64,000 nt of DNA from Synechococcus sp. CBW1002 (GCF_015840915.1 NZ_CP060398.1:2232001-2296000), one strand, 5' to 3'. Positions 40,550-49,914 are shown, counted from the first letter of the stretch. Numbers and translations are program-made. The notes: generated by a model not told the origin, from the sequence alone.

Positions 40550-42010
40550 TCAGGTTGAAACCTTGAAGTCGATGCAAAGCACGAAAGCCTGATCTGAATC
40601 ATGCTCGAACACCACGGTTACGGTGCGACAGGGTCGCCCAGTAGCAAGACTGATATAGCTGTCCGTGGTGTAACGCTGCAGCCCAGCATGGATGAGACTG
40701 AAAAAATACTCCTTGTAAGAGTGGTCCGTGCCGCGGTGGGCTGGACCGAAAAGCCGGCTTTTGAGGCCAATCACTGGATGGGACATGTGGGTGTGGCTCA
40801 CCTGAATCCCCTGGTTGTCCAACAGGTAAATGGCCTCGATCTCAGGGTTGTTCTGCACCAGTTCTTTCAGAACTAAATCAAAATTTTCGGGAGTGCAGTC
40901 CTGCAATCGTTCGCAAGCGATTCCGGCGAGTCGATGTAGGACGCTGCCAACTTGTTTCCGGGCGTGGAGGGTATCCACGGCATTGTCTCTCTGCCGTTGC
41001 GAAGCAGAGACCAAGGCTGGCAACAAGGCAGGAAGGTCGAGGTGGACAGGAGCCTTGGGGCGATCGAAGTGAAAACCCTGGAATAACTCAGCGCCGAGAG
41101 AGGCGCAGGCATCCACCTCCTCCAGGGTCTCCACGCCTTCCGCCAGGACGAGACTCCCAATGCTGCGGCAGAGATTGACCAGCGACTTGATCGTTTGCTG
41201 TTTGAAGAAGTCATGATCCACTCCGGCGATCAAGTTGCGGTCAAGCTTGATGATGTGGGGCCGCAGCTGGGCAATGCGGGGGAGGTTGCTGTCACCGGCG
41301 CCAAGATCGTCGATGGCGATAAGGAAGCCGAGATCGCGATGCGCATCCACAAACTTCCTTAATGAGTCGGGGTCGAGTACCTTGCTTTCATTCACCTCGA
41401 TCACGATATCGTTAGGATTGATCCCGTAGGACTCCACCGTGCTCAGCATGGATCCCGAGTTGACCACCGCTCGGTCGATCACCGAAGCCTCAATATTGAC
41501 GAAAAGCAGCGGCCTTGTCCGGCCAATCGTGGGCAAGTGCCTGTAGGCTTCCAGCGCTTTGCGGCGACAGAGGCGATCCAGCTCCAGGAGCCGACCAGCG
41601 GCGGCCGCCTTGGCAAACATTTCACCCACGCGCATGCGGTGCGGCCTCGCCAGCGCTTCGACGCCCACCACGGTCTTCTGACGCAGCGACAGGATCGGCT
41701 GAAAGTGGATATCCAGTCGCTCGTGTTCGATCAGGTCGTGCAGATCGGGTAGCCATGCATCCACCCGTGAACCGGACGCCTCGACCCCACCTTCCTCAAG
41801 CACCTCCAGAAAGGGCCGGGGGGATGGTCGGATGGGCTTCCGGGGTAGGTAGAGATGCCGATGGGGCTCGTCAGACTGGTGCCCATCCAGGTGGCGGGGG
41901 GGGGCGGGATCCAAGATGTCTGCAGAGGACTGACCAAGTGCCTCCTCACTCACCCGATCAGAATCGGGGTCGGGACGGTCTTGCGGAGAATGCTCCTCGT
42001 GCCGTGTCAT
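40550..42010 (-). CDS. EAL-domain c-di-GMP phosphodiesterase with C-terminal Cache/PAS-like domain
   Basis: The 486-residue protein is an intact paralogue of the split gene 172 bp downstream. After a Pro/Asp-rich N-terminus (about 1-95) comes the EAL domain with FQPILSLRQKTVVGVEALARP, VIEVNESKV, AIDDLGAGDSNLPRI, KLDRNLIAG, LAEGVETLEE and ELFQGFHF, so hydrolysis of c-di-GMP to pGpG is expected. The last 150 residues (EIEAIYLLDNQGIQVSHTH, DSYISLATGRPCRTVTVVF) look like a Cache/PAS sensor fold of the YkuI-C type. No membrane segment is seen, so this sensor would act in the cytoplasm. ATG 42010 is preferred over a preceding TTG. Confidence 0.9.
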   Translation of the reverse strand: MTRHEEHSPQDRPDPDSDRVSEEALGQSSADILDPAPPRHLDGHQSDEPHRHLYLPRKPIRPSPRPFLEVLEEGGVEASGSRVDAWLPDLHDLIEHERLDIHFQPILSLRQKTVVGVEALARPHRMRVGEMFAKAAAAGRLLELDRLCRRKALEAYRHLPTIGRTRPLLFVNIEASVIDRAVVNSGSMLSTVESYGINPNDIVIEVNESKVLDPDSLRKFVDAHRDLGFLIAIDDLGAGDSNLPRIAQLRPHIIKLDRNLIAGVDHDFFKQQTIKSLVNLCRSIGSLVLAEGVETLEEVDACASLGAELFQGFHFDRPKAPVHLDLPALLPALVSASQRQRDNAVDTLHARKQVGSVLHRLAGIACERLQDCTPENFDLVLKELVQNNPEIEAIYLLDNQGIQVSHTHMSHPVIGLKSRLFGPAHRGTDHSYKEYFFSLIHAGLQRYTTDSYISLATGRPCRTVTVVFEHDSDQAFVLCIDFKVST

Positions 42011-42165
42011 CAAGCCTCCTGCACGGCCCGTTGAAGCTGATCTGCTTCACTCTATGCAAGGTTGCCGGAATTACGATACTTCTCCCGCGCCGGCCCACAC
42101 ATCTCAGCCTGTCGTCGGATCGGTGGCGGCTGGGCAAGAATCCAGGTCAACAGCGGAGGCATGCA

Positions 42166-42414
42166 ATGCCGTCATCCCAGCCATCCCCGTCGAGCCAACC
42201 GATCGAGTCGGCGAGGAATCTCGCCAGCCCGGAGCATCCCCACAACTTTGAGGCGCAGAAGGAGGTGCATCAACAGATTCGTAACGATCCCGACTACGAC
42301 GACTGGGAATACGGCACGGAACCCTTGCCCCATGAGGCCTGGATCGCCGCGCGTGAGCGTGGCGCCGCGGCTGTGCCGGACTCAGATTCTGGGGCCGGCG
42401 GTACGGGGGTGTAG
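42166..42414 (+). CDS. Small acidic hypothetical protein
   Basis: An 82-residue product begins with a Ser/Pro/Gln-rich stretch and has a compact charged core, NFEAQKEVHQQIRNDPDYDD followed by WEYGTEPLPHEAW, then a Gly/Ala/Asp-rich tail. The GGAGG at 42155-42159 lies a suitable distance upstream of ATG 42166, which supports this start. I do not recognise a family. The 3' end overlaps the convergent MFS gene by 33 nt. It is probably cytoplasmic. Confidence 0.6.
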   Translation: MPSSQPSPSSQPIESARNLASPEHPHNFEAQKEVHQQIRNDPDYDDWEYGTEPLPHEAWIAARERGAAAVPDSDSGAGGTGV

Positions 42415-43644
42415 GAGGCGCACCAGACGCAACCCCACCAGGTACAGCAAAGTCATGGTCAGCCAAAGGCCGGCGCCATGACCCTGGCGATCCAGCAGTT
42501 GGCCGGCCAGAAGGGGTGCGGTCAGGGCGCTCACGGCGAAGCACTGGGAGAACAGTGCCAGGGCAAGCCCCTGGTGTTTCAGGGGTGTGAGTTCCACTAC
42601 CGTCTCGCTGGCGATCGGCAGGAAGGCAGCCTGACCCAGCGCCAGGGGTAACTGGGCCAGCATGATCAACCAGGCTCCACCCACGTGGAGGGCCGAGATT
42701 GCCAGCAGCAGGCTGCCGCAGGCGAAGCACACCAGGCTGAGTCCGAGGCCCGTGCCCACCGGTCGACGAGCCAGGGCCTGCCCCACGGGCCACTGCAGCA
42801 GCAGCAGCAATGCCAGCTGCAATCCGATCATCAGGGCGCCCTGGCTATCCGGAAGGGGTGGCCGCTGCAGCCCGCCGCGCACTAAGTCGAGCGGAAGGGC
42901 GCTCTGCATCAGCGCCGGCATCGCTGTGGCCAGCACCGTCAGTGCCAGCAACGGCAGCAGCGGAGGCAGCCAGCTGCGCCAGGTGTCACCAGTCCTGGAA
43001 AGGGATCGGGGCCTCGGATCGGGCAGAGGACGCAGCAGCAGCAGCAGGGCCATCACAACCAGGCAGGCAATGTCCACCAGATAGATGCCCCGCAACCGGC
43101 CGCCCCAGGCCAGCAGGGCCCCGAGCAGCGCCCCCGCTGCGATCCCGGCCGCATCAGCGCTGCGTGCCAGGGCATAGCCCCGTGCCGAAGACACCGGCTC
43201 GCAGCTCAAGGGCACCGCCAGCTCGATCGCCGGCCAGTAGAGCCCCATGGACGCCCCCAGCAGCAGCTGGCCCTGCAGGAAGCCTGACCAGCCCCAGGCT
43301 CCCGCCAGCAGGCTGTCACCCGCCAGGGAAAGCAGCACTGCCATCAGGACGGGGACCGTGCAGTTGAGGCCCCGATCCAGCAGGAGGCCACAGAGCAGGC
43401 GCCCACCGGTGCCGGCCAGGGCCGCCAGTGCCAGTCCCTGGGTGACGCTGCTGGCGCTGAAGTCGGCCTGGTGGAACACCATCGGAGTGAGATAGACCAC
43501 ACCGCCAGCCCCCAGAGACCCGATCAGCCGGATCAGGACCAGTTCACGCAGAGGCGCGGGAAACTGGTGAAACCAGGAGCCCGCTCGGGCCACCTCTTCT
43601 GCAACCGTCTCTGACTCCGCTGTTTCCTCCGTCAAACCGCGCAC
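42382..43644 (-). CDS. Major facilitator superfamily transporter
   Basis: The 420-residue product has about twelve hydrophobic segments in two six-helix halves, with a central charged loop (RPLPDPRPRSLSRTGDTWRS) between them. The loop between helices 2 and 3 carries AGTGGRLLCGLLLDRG, the MFS motif A pattern. The start is uncertain: GTG 43644, TTG 43635 and GTG 43593 all precede the first helix (LRELVLIRLIGSLGAGGVVYL). Substrate unknown. The 5' end overlaps the apparent signal-peptide region of the divergent hydrolase. Confidence 0.85.
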   Translation of the reverse strand: MRGLTEETAESETVAEEVARAGSWFHQFPAPLRELVLIRLIGSLGAGGVVYLTPMVFHQADFSASSVTQGLALAALAGTGGRLLCGLLLDRGLNCTVPVLMAVLLSLAGDSLLAGAWGWSGFLQGQLLLGASMGLYWPAIELAVPLSCEPVSSARGYALARSADAAGIAAGALLGALLAWGGRLRGIYLVDIACLVVMALLLLLRPLPDPRPRSLSRTGDTWRSWLPPLLPLLALTVLATAMPALMQSALPLDLVRGGLQRPPLPDSQGALMIGLQLALLLLLQWPVGQALARRPVGTGLGLSLVCFACGSLLLAISALHVGGAWLIMLAQLPLALGQAAFLPIASETVVELTPLKHQGLALALFSQCFAVSALTAPLLAGQLLDRQGHGAGLWLTMTLLYLVGLRLVRLLHPRTAGPRI

Positions 43645-43706
43645 GCTGTCTCTGGTCTGCGCTGGCCAGTCTGCTGCTGGGCCTGATCGGGCTGCCGGCC
43701 GAGCCC

Positions 43707-45245
43707 GTGGCAGCGGCAGAGCGCCTGCACGTGCACCTCGACGGTCTGGAGATTCCGATCGACCTGGAGCAGCTGGAGGCCTGGAGCCGCCGCCGGACCC
43801 GACTGCAGGACAGCCAGCTCGGACCTGGCGATGACTTCAGCAAAGGTGAGCTGGCGGTCTGGCTGGAGCTGATGGATGGGCGCAGTCGCAACAATCTGAG
43901 CCGCCTGCTGCGGGGTCCACTGCTGCGCTCCCGAACCTTCGGCGAGCAGCTGCTCACCAGCTGGGCCGGCCAGCGGATCCTCGTGGAGGTGGGCAGTCTT
44001 CTCACCGACGCCGATGGTCGCGATTCCACCGCCCTGCTGCAGGACACCCTGCGGCGTCTGCTGGAGGAGCGGGGCGAGGTCACCGTGCTGGATCTGCTGA
44101 GTGCCATGCCCGCCGACGATCTGCACCTGCAGCTCGACACCCTGCTGGCCCAGGCGGAACAGTGGCGCGACCAGCTGCGTCTGCAGCAGCGGGCCCTGCG
44201 ACGGCTGCGCCGGATGGAACTGCCGGATCGCCAGGAGCGTCCCCTGGCCTTCAGCGAGGCTCCGGAGGTGCAGATGCAGCGCCTGCTGCTTCCGGTGGAT
44301 CACCGTGACGCTCCCCTGCCGCTGGAACTCTGGCGTGGCCGCAGCACGGAGGCGCCAGGCCCCTGGGTTCTGCTGATGCCAGGTCTGGGCGGCAACTCCG
44401 AGCAGCTGGGCTGGCTGGCAGCTGCCCTGGCGGATCGGGGATGGCCTGCCGTGGTGCTGCAGCACCCTGGCAGTGATGCCGGGGCCATGCGGGCCCTGCT
44501 GGCCGGAGCAAAGCCTCCGCCCGGGGCCGAAACCCTGCCGGATCGGCTGGCCGATCTGGAGGCCGTGCTGGCGGCAGAGGCCCATGGTGTGCTGCCGCCG
44601 ATGGGAGATGGTGTGGTGCTGATGGGCCATTCCCTTGGCGCCATGACCGCCCTTCTGGCCAGCGCACCTGCGCCGGAGCCCGGGCTGGAGCGCCGCTGCC
44701 GCGAGGCCCTGCGCCGCCTGCCGATCACCAACCTCTCAAGGCTGCTCCAGTGCCAGATGGCGGATCTCTCGTTGGAGCTGCGCCCGCCGCCCTCTCTTCA
44801 GGAGGGAACACTGCGGGGGGTGGTGGTGCTCAATGGTTTCGGCAGCCTGCTCTGGCCTCGGCGTGGACTTGATCGCCTCAGCGTGCCGCTGCTGATGGTG
44901 GGCGGCAGCCTCGACCTGATCACGCCGCCGGTGAGTGAGCAGCTTGAGCTGTTTCTGCCCTCCAGCCAGCCCCGCAGCCGCCTCGTGGTGGTGGATGGGG
45001 GTAGCCATTTCTCTCCTGTGCGGGTCTCACGCCGTGGGGAGGTCCTCTTCCAGCTGGGCGAGGAGCTGGTGGGGGTGGAGCCGCAGCGGGTGCAGAACCT
45101 GATCCTGCGGGTCAGCGTCGAGTTCCTCCAGGGCCTGACGGGTCCTGACCTGCTTCCGCCCCAGCACCGACTGCAGGAGGGCGTCGGCGCCTATGTGCTC
45201 GACGCCGCAGCGGCCCGCCGCTGGCAGAAGGATCTGAGCCGCTGA
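43707..45245 (+). CDS. DUF1400-alpha/beta hydrolase, secreted
   Basis: A 512-residue protein with an N-terminal DUF1400 module (about 1-140: LHVHLDGLEIPIDLEQLEAW, FGEQLLTSWAGQRIL, LQDTLRRLLEERGEVTVLDL) followed by an alpha/beta hydrolase: WVLLMPGLGGNSEQL for the oxyanion hole, VVLMGHSLGAMTALL for the nucleophile Ser, and a His in VDGGSHFSP. The first standard start, GTG 43707, falls inside the apparent signal-cleavage site (PVAAAERL). In-frame codons 43620-43706 encode an Arg-containing, Leu-rich stretch like a signal peptide but have no ATG, GTG or TTG. The true start is therefore upstream and non-canonical, or the 5' end is damaged. Confidence 0.8.
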   Translation: MAAAERLHVHLDGLEIPIDLEQLEAWSRRRTRLQDSQLGPGDDFSKGELAVWLELMDGRSRNNLSRLLRGPLLRSRTFGEQLLTSWAGQRILVEVGSLLTDADGRDSTALLQDTLRRLLEERGEVTVLDLLSAMPADDLHLQLDTLLAQAEQWRDQLRLQQRALRRLRRMELPDRQERPLAFSEAPEVQMQRLLLPVDHRDAPLPLELWRGRSTEAPGPWVLLMPGLGGNSEQLGWLAAALADRGWPAVVLQHPGSDAGAMRALLAGAKPPPGAETLPDRLADLEAVLAAEAHGVLPPMGDGVVLMGHSLGAMTALLASAPAPEPGLERRCREALRRLPITNLSRLLQCQMADLSLELRPPPSLQEGTLRGVVVLNGFGSLLWPRRGLDRLSVPLLMVGGSLDLITPPVSEQLELFLPSSQPRSRLVVVDGGSHFSPVRVSRRGEVLFQLGEELVGVEPQRVQNLILRVSVEFLQGLTGPDLLPPQHRLQEGVGAYVLDAAAARRWQKDLSR

Positions 45246-45252
45246 TGGCGGA

Positions 45253-46272
45253 TCAGAAGCGGATGCGGGGATCCAGCAGGGCCACCAGCAGATCCACCAG
45301 CACCGTGACCATCACCACCAGCGCCGCCACCACCACCACGATCCCCTGAACCACGGGATAGTCCCGCTGGCTGATCGCCTCCTGAAGCCGGAAGGCGATG
45401 CCGGGCCAGGAGAAGGTGACCTCGATCAGCAGGGCCCCGCCGATCAGGGAAGCCACCGTGATGCCGGTGATGGTGAGCACCGGCAGCAGGGCATTGGGCA
45501 GGGCATGGCGCAGCACCACCCGCGCCTCCCCCAGGCCGCGGCTGCGGGCCGCCTCCACGTAGTCGGAGTCGAGGGCGCGGCGGAGGTTGAGGCGCAGGGC
45601 GTTGTCGAAGATGCCGCTGAGCAGCAGGCCGAGGGTGGCGGCAGGCAACGCCAGATGGCGCACCGTGCCCTGCAGCTGGCTCCAGTTGCCCGCCCTGAAG
45701 CTGTCGAACAGGTAGAAGCCGGTGCCGGTGGGGGGCAGCAGGGACGGAGGGAAACGGCCGCCCACCGGCAACCAGCCCAGCCAGACGGCAAACACCAGTT
45801 GCACCAGCATCGCCGCCCAGAACGGCGGCAGGGCGTAGGTGCCGATGCCATAGAGGCGTCCGGCCAGGTCGAGTTTTCCCTCCGGCCGGGCGATGCCGCT
45901 GAAGCCCACGGCCAGACCCACCATCGCCGCCAGCAGCAGGGCCGTGACCCCCAGCTCAAGGCTGGCCGGCAGGCTCTGACGAATGATCGCCGCCACCGGC
46001 TCCTGGCTTGCCTGGGAGACCCCCAGGTCACCGTGCAGGAGATTGGCGATGAAATGGCCGTATTGCACCGTCAGAGGCTGATCGAGGCCCAGCTGCTGGC
46101 GCAGGGCCTCTCGAACCGCGGCGGGTGCTTTGGGGCCCAGCAGGGCATCGATCGGATCACCGGGCGCCACCCGCAGCAACAGAAACACCAGGCTGGCGAT
46201 CAGCCAGAGCATCAGGGGCGCCAGGGCCAGGCGGGCCCCCAGATAACGCAGCAGCTCGTTGCGGCGACTCAT
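45253..46272 (-). CDS. Peptide/nickel-type ABC transporter permease (DppB/OppB family)
   Basis: The 339-residue product has the DppB-type start, ARLALAPLMLWLIASLVFLLLRVAPGDP, six membrane segments and the ABC coupling-loop region DYVEAARSRGLGEARVVLRHALPNALLPVLT (EAA motif). It should form half of the membrane pore for oligopeptides or similar substrates. It overlaps the substrate-binding protein gene by 4 nt. Neither a second permease nor an ATPase gene follows; the next gene downstream is convergent, 7 bp away. Confidence 0.9.
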   Translation of the reverse strand: MSRRNELLRYLGARLALAPLMLWLIASLVFLLLRVAPGDPIDALLGPKAPAAVREALRQQLGLDQPLTVQYGHFIANLLHGDLGVSQASQEPVAAIIRQSLPASLELGVTALLLAAMVGLAVGFSGIARPEGKLDLAGRLYGIGTYALPPFWAAMLVQLVFAVWLGWLPVGGRFPPSLLPPTGTGFYLFDSFRAGNWSQLQGTVRHLALPAATLGLLLSGIFDNALRLNLRRALDSDYVEAARSRGLGEARVVLRHALPNALLPVLTITGITVASLIGGALLIEVTFSWPGIAFRLQEAISQRDYPVVQGIVVVVAALVVMVTVLVDLLVALLDPRIRF

Positions 46273-48008
46273 CGGCCGGCCTCCCCTCCAGAACCGGATG
46301 CCGTTCCGGGACCCAGTCGATGCAGCGCCTCCAGCCGCACCCGCCCGGATCCATCAAAGAGGGGTGGGCTCACCTGGGCGCCGCTCCAGGCGCCCTCCTC
46401 CATCAGCCACACCGGCAGATAGGGCACTGCGGCGGCTGTGCGCCGCTGGATGGCGCGCAACAGGCCAATCCGCTCAGGGCCTTCCACCTGGCTGCTGAGC
46501 ACCAGTTCCCGATCCAGGCCAGGGGCGGTCCAGAAGGAGCCGCTCAGGGCACTGTTGCCCTTGGCGCAGCGGTTGCCCTGGGGCTCCTGACAGCTCAGCA
46601 GGGGGGCGAGAAAATTCTCGGCGTCGGGATAATCGCCGATCCAGTCGTAGAAGAACAGCACCAGGGCTCCATTGGCGAGCTGGTCGTAGGCGGTGGTGGA
46701 TTCCATGCCGCTCACCTCCAGGGTCACGCAATCGCCCAGGTCGCGCCGCATCTGGGCCTGCCAGGTGAGGGCGAACAGTCGGTCACTGGGGATGTCGGAG
46801 CGGAAGGTGAGCGGCAGGCTGAAGCGTTTGCCGTCGCAGTATCCAGCCGCGCGATACAGGCGACGCGCCTCGGCGGGGTTGTAGGCGGGCCAGGCACTGG
46901 GATCGGAACCCGGCAGGCTGGGGGGCACCAACTGGCGCAGCGGCGGACGCATCCCCAGGCTCACCCGGCGGCTGATCGTCTGCCGGTCCAGGCTGTGGGC
47001 GATGGCCTGGCGCAGGGTGGGATTGTCCAGGGGCGGCTGGTCGGTGAGCAGCGAGAGGAAGCCGATCGAGAGTGCCGGGCCGCGGGCCTCATGCAGCCGA
47101 CCGGCCAGGGCATCGCGCCGCAGGGCCTGTTCGTGGTCGATCTCCAGGCCGCTGGAGAGCAGAACGTCGACTTCGCCGCTGCGCAGCGCCCCGAACAGGG
47201 CGGTGGAATTGCTCAGGGTGACCAGATCCATGCCGTCGTTGGCAGGTTTTGGGCCCCAGTAGCGCCTCCAGGGGGTGAGCCGCACCTGCTGGCCGCCGAA
47301 GAAGGTGAGCTTGTACGGCCCCGTACCGACGAAGCGCTCGTTCAGCGGCTGGTCCAGATGGTTGCGATAGGCGGTGGGGGAGATCGGCGTCAGAACAATG
47401 GCCGACAGCAACCGCGGCAGGGGGCTGAAGGGTTGATGCAGTTCCAGTTCAACCTCGTGGCTGCCGCTGGTCCGCACCTCCTTGACCCGATCACTCAGCT
47501 GATAGCCGAGGGTGCCGATCGCCATGAAGCGCTTCAGCGAAAACACCAGCGCGGCGGCATCGAACGGGGTTCCGTCGTGGAACAGCACGCCCCGGCGCAA
47601 CGGGATGCGGGCCCTCAGGCCATCGCTGCTGATCGTGGGCAGGGCCGTGGCCAGCCGGGGTTCGAGGCGGCCATCGGTGGTGACGGCGTAGAGGGGGTCC
47701 CCCAGGGCACTGAGCACCTGCATCGCCCCGATCCGGGAGGCCTTGGCAGGATCAACGGAATCGATGCGGCTCTTGGTCGCCACCACCAGACGGGTGGGCG
47801 AACGCTGCGGCTGGCAGGCCGCCAACAGGGGCAACAGCAGCGCCAGGGCCAGCGGCGGCAGCAGAGATCCCGGGCGTGAGCGGAGGCAGCGGAGAGGGGC
47901 CAGGACTCTGGAAATGGGGAGGTCCGGTGCCGACAGAGCAGAGGCGAAGACGGAATCAGACAGAGCTGGGGACAAGGTCACCGCTCGAGTGGGGCCATTC
48001 AAGGCCAA
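46269..48008 (-). CDS. Peptide-type ABC transporter substrate-binding lipoprotein
   Basis: The product (579 residues from the longest start) is an extracellular solute-binding protein of family 5. A lipobox LLAAC follows a hydrophobic stretch at about residues 50-63 (LLPPLALALLLPLLAAC), so the real start is probably a GTG a little inside the frame (VLAPLRCLRSR, residue 34). Family features are VVATKSRIDSVDPAKAS, VLFHDGTPFDAAALVFSLKR, and GTGPYKL. It would capture peptides or related compounds and hand them to the coupled permease. Confidence 0.88.
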   Translation of the reverse strand: MALNGPTRAVTLSPALSDSVFASALSAPDLPISRVLAPLRCLRSRPGSLLPPLALALLLPLLAACQPQRSPTRLVVATKSRIDSVDPAKASRIGAMQVLSALGDPLYAVTTDGRLEPRLATALPTISSDGLRARIPLRRGVLFHDGTPFDAAALVFSLKRFMAIGTLGYQLSDRVKEVRTSGSHEVELELHQPFSPLPRLLSAIVLTPISPTAYRNHLDQPLNERFVGTGPYKLTFFGGQQVRLTPWRRYWGPKPANDGMDLVTLSNSTALFGALRSGEVDVLLSSGLEIDHEQALRRDALAGRLHEARGPALSIGFLSLLTDQPPLDNPTLRQAIAHSLDRQTISRRVSLGMRPPLRQLVPPSLPGSDPSAWPAYNPAEARRLYRAAGYCDGKRFSLPLTFRSDIPSDRLFALTWQAQMRRDLGDCVTLEVSGMESTTAYDQLANGALVLFFYDWIGDYPDAENFLAPLLSCQEPQGNRCAKGNSALSGSFWTAPGLDRELVLSSQVEGPERIGLLRAIQRRTAAAVPYLPVWLMEEGAWSGAQVSPPLFDGSGRVRLEALHRLGPGTASGSGGEAGR

Positions 48009-48091
48009 CGGACCGCCTGTGATGGGCAGGACTCTGTCGCCTTCAACGATGGCTTGACCATCTGCAGAGAGACAATCCGGCAGGGCGGGTC

Positions 48092-48325
48092 TCAGGAACG
48101 GGACGCGAAAGGCTGGGGACGATGAGGGGCTGGCGTGACGCAGCCGGGCTGGAGCTGCTGAAGAGGCAACTCAAAAACCGGGCAGCCATGGCGGGCCAGG
48201 GGCCAGCGGCGCAGCCAGCAGCGGTTCCCGGCCTGATCAACGCCGATCACCTGATACAGCTGCTGGTCATCGCCGCAGATCCGGATGCAATCGCCCTGAT
48301 GCGGGGGGGTGGACGTGAAGGTCAT
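48092..48325 (-). CDS. Small conserved-looking hypothetical protein
   Basis: A 77-residue product starts at ATG 48325 (an upstream start at 48376 adds 17 residues). Its core, GDCIRICGDDQQLYQVIGVD followed by CWLRRWPLARHGCPVFELPL, looks like a small beta-barrel (SH3-like) with three Cys. I do not know the family. It lies about 80 bp upstream of the transporter lipoprotein gene on the same strand. Confidence 0.55.
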   Translation of the reverse strand: MTFTSTPPHQGDCIRICGDDQQLYQVIGVDQAGNRCWLRRWPLARHGCPVFELPLQQLQPGCVTPAPHRPQPFASRS

Positions 48326-48562
48326 GGTCGGGGGAGGAAAGAAACAACGCTCCCGGATGTCCGGCGGTTCCCCCACCCTTCCGATGGCGGCGGGGCGGGG
48401 TTGTGCGCTCGGCTACTGGGTAGCCGGTCGGTGAGGGGATGGCGACCTGGACTCGGGGGCTGAGGGGCGTTGCCTGAGGCTGGGTGGTGCCTCTTTTCTT
48501 CAGGATTGCTTCAGTGTTTGGCCGTCACTCTGCCGCATCGACGGGGTGCTTCGCCAGGGGGG

Positions 48563-49867
48563 TCAGAGGGTGCGCAGGCAGGCAGCCACCGCCTCCACTT
48601 CGGCCAGCGCTTCGATCGCATCGAGGGCAGTACGGAAATGCTGCTCCAGCACTTCGTGGGTGATCGCCACGATTTCAGCGGCGCCGTTCTGCCCTTCGAA
48701 TTGCACGATCGACTGCAGGGAGACCCCCGCATCGCCGAAGCAGGTGCCGATCCTGCCGATCACACCGGCCTGATCGCGGGTCTGGAGTCTCACATAGTTG
48801 CGATGCCGCGTGCGGGATCCGTCCACCAACCGGCAGCGGCGCCAGCTGCCGGCTGCCAGCAGGGGATCGAGCTGGCCCGGCGCACCACCTACCTGGCGAA
48901 TGCCGGCGATGTTGAGGATGTCGGCCACCACGGCCGAGGCGGTGGGCCCGGCACCGGCGCCTGGGCCATAGAACATCACCTGGCCCACCGGATCGCCTTC
49001 CACCAGAATGGCGTTGTTGACGCCATGCACGCCTGCAAGAGGGTGCTGTCTGGGCAGCAGGGTGGGATGGACCCGCACGTCCAGCAGCTCGGTGCCATCG
49101 TCTGCGGTGCCGAGGTGCTGGGCGACGGCCAGCAGCTTCACCACGAAGCCCAGCTGGGCGGCGTAGGCCACGTCGCGGGAGTCGAGCCGGTCAATCCCCT
49201 CCGTGGGGATCGAGGCCCTGGGCACGCTGCCGCCGTAGGCGAGCCCGGTGAGGATGGCGATCTTGTCGGCCGCGTCGCCGCCTTGCACATCGGCGGCGGG
49301 ATCAGCTTCGGCATAGCCCAGGCGCTGGGCATCGGCGAGCACGGCGTCATAGGCGGCCCCCTCCTCAGCCATCCTGGACAGGATGTAGTTGGTGGTGCCG
49401 TTGATGATGCCGCTGACCCGTTGCAGGCGGTTGCCGCCCAGCGACTGCTTCAGCGGCTCGATGATCGGAATGCCGCCTCCGACAGCCGCCTCGATCAGTA
49501 CGTAGACGCCCCGTGCGGCGGCGGCAGCGGCGATCTCCTCGCCATAGCGGGCGATCACGGCCTTGTTGGCGGTCACCACAGACTTACCGGCAGCGATGGC
49601 CCGCAGGATCAGGGAGCGGGCGGGCTCCAGCCCTCCCATCACCTCCACCACGATGTCCACCGCCGGATCGTCCACCACCGCTTCCGGGCTTGTGGTGAGT
49701 ACCTCCGGGGCCAGGTCCACGGGGCGAGGCCGGCTCAGATCCCGCACCGCCACACGACGCAGGGCCAGCTGGCCCACGAGGGGATGGCGGCCTTCGGGGC
49801 TGCTGAGAATCGCGGCGACACCGGCTCCCACCGTCCCCAGACCGAGCAAGCCGATGCCGATGGTCAT
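48563..49867 (-). CDS. hom: Homoserine dehydrogenase
   Basis: Hom reduces aspartate semialdehyde to homoserine, the branch to threonine and methionine. The 434-residue enzyme has the NAD(P)-binding GLLGLGTVGAGVAAIL, GKSVVTANKAVIARYG, the catalytic core INGTTNYILSRM and GYAEADPAADVQGGDAADKI (Asp and Lys), and a C-terminal ACT domain (VRLQTRDQAGVIGRIGTCF) for feedback control. ATG 49867 is chosen by fit to the family; 17 extra codons upstream are ignored. sufE lies upstream on the same strand. Confidence 0.96.
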   Translation of the reverse strand: MTIGIGLLGLGTVGAGVAAILSSPEGRHPLVGQLALRRVAVRDLSRPRPVDLAPEVLTTSPEAVVDDPAVDIVVEVMGGLEPARSLILRAIAAGKSVVTANKAVIARYGEEIAAAAAARGVYVLIEAAVGGGIPIIEPLKQSLGGNRLQRVSGIINGTTNYILSRMAEEGAAYDAVLADAQRLGYAEADPAADVQGGDAADKIAILTGLAYGGSVPRASIPTEGIDRLDSRDVAYAAQLGFVVKLLAVAQHLGTADDGTELLDVRVHPTLLPRQHPLAGVHGVNNAILVEGDPVGQVMFYGPGAGAGPTASAVVADILNIAGIRQVGGAPGQLDPLLAAGSWRRCRLVDGSRTRHRNYVRLQTRDQAGVIGRIGTCFGDAGVSLQSIVQFEGQNGAAEIVAITHEVLEQHFRTALDAIEALAEVEAVAACLRTL

Positions 49868-49914
49868 GTCGCTGACGCCCCTCAAACCACTGATCCTAGA
49901 AATCCGCTCTGAAT

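Noticed and set aside
46125-47879. 584-codon plus-strand open frame
   Set aside because: It is the antisense shadow of the ABC substrate-binding protein and permease genes; composition is Gly/Gln/His-rich without motifs.
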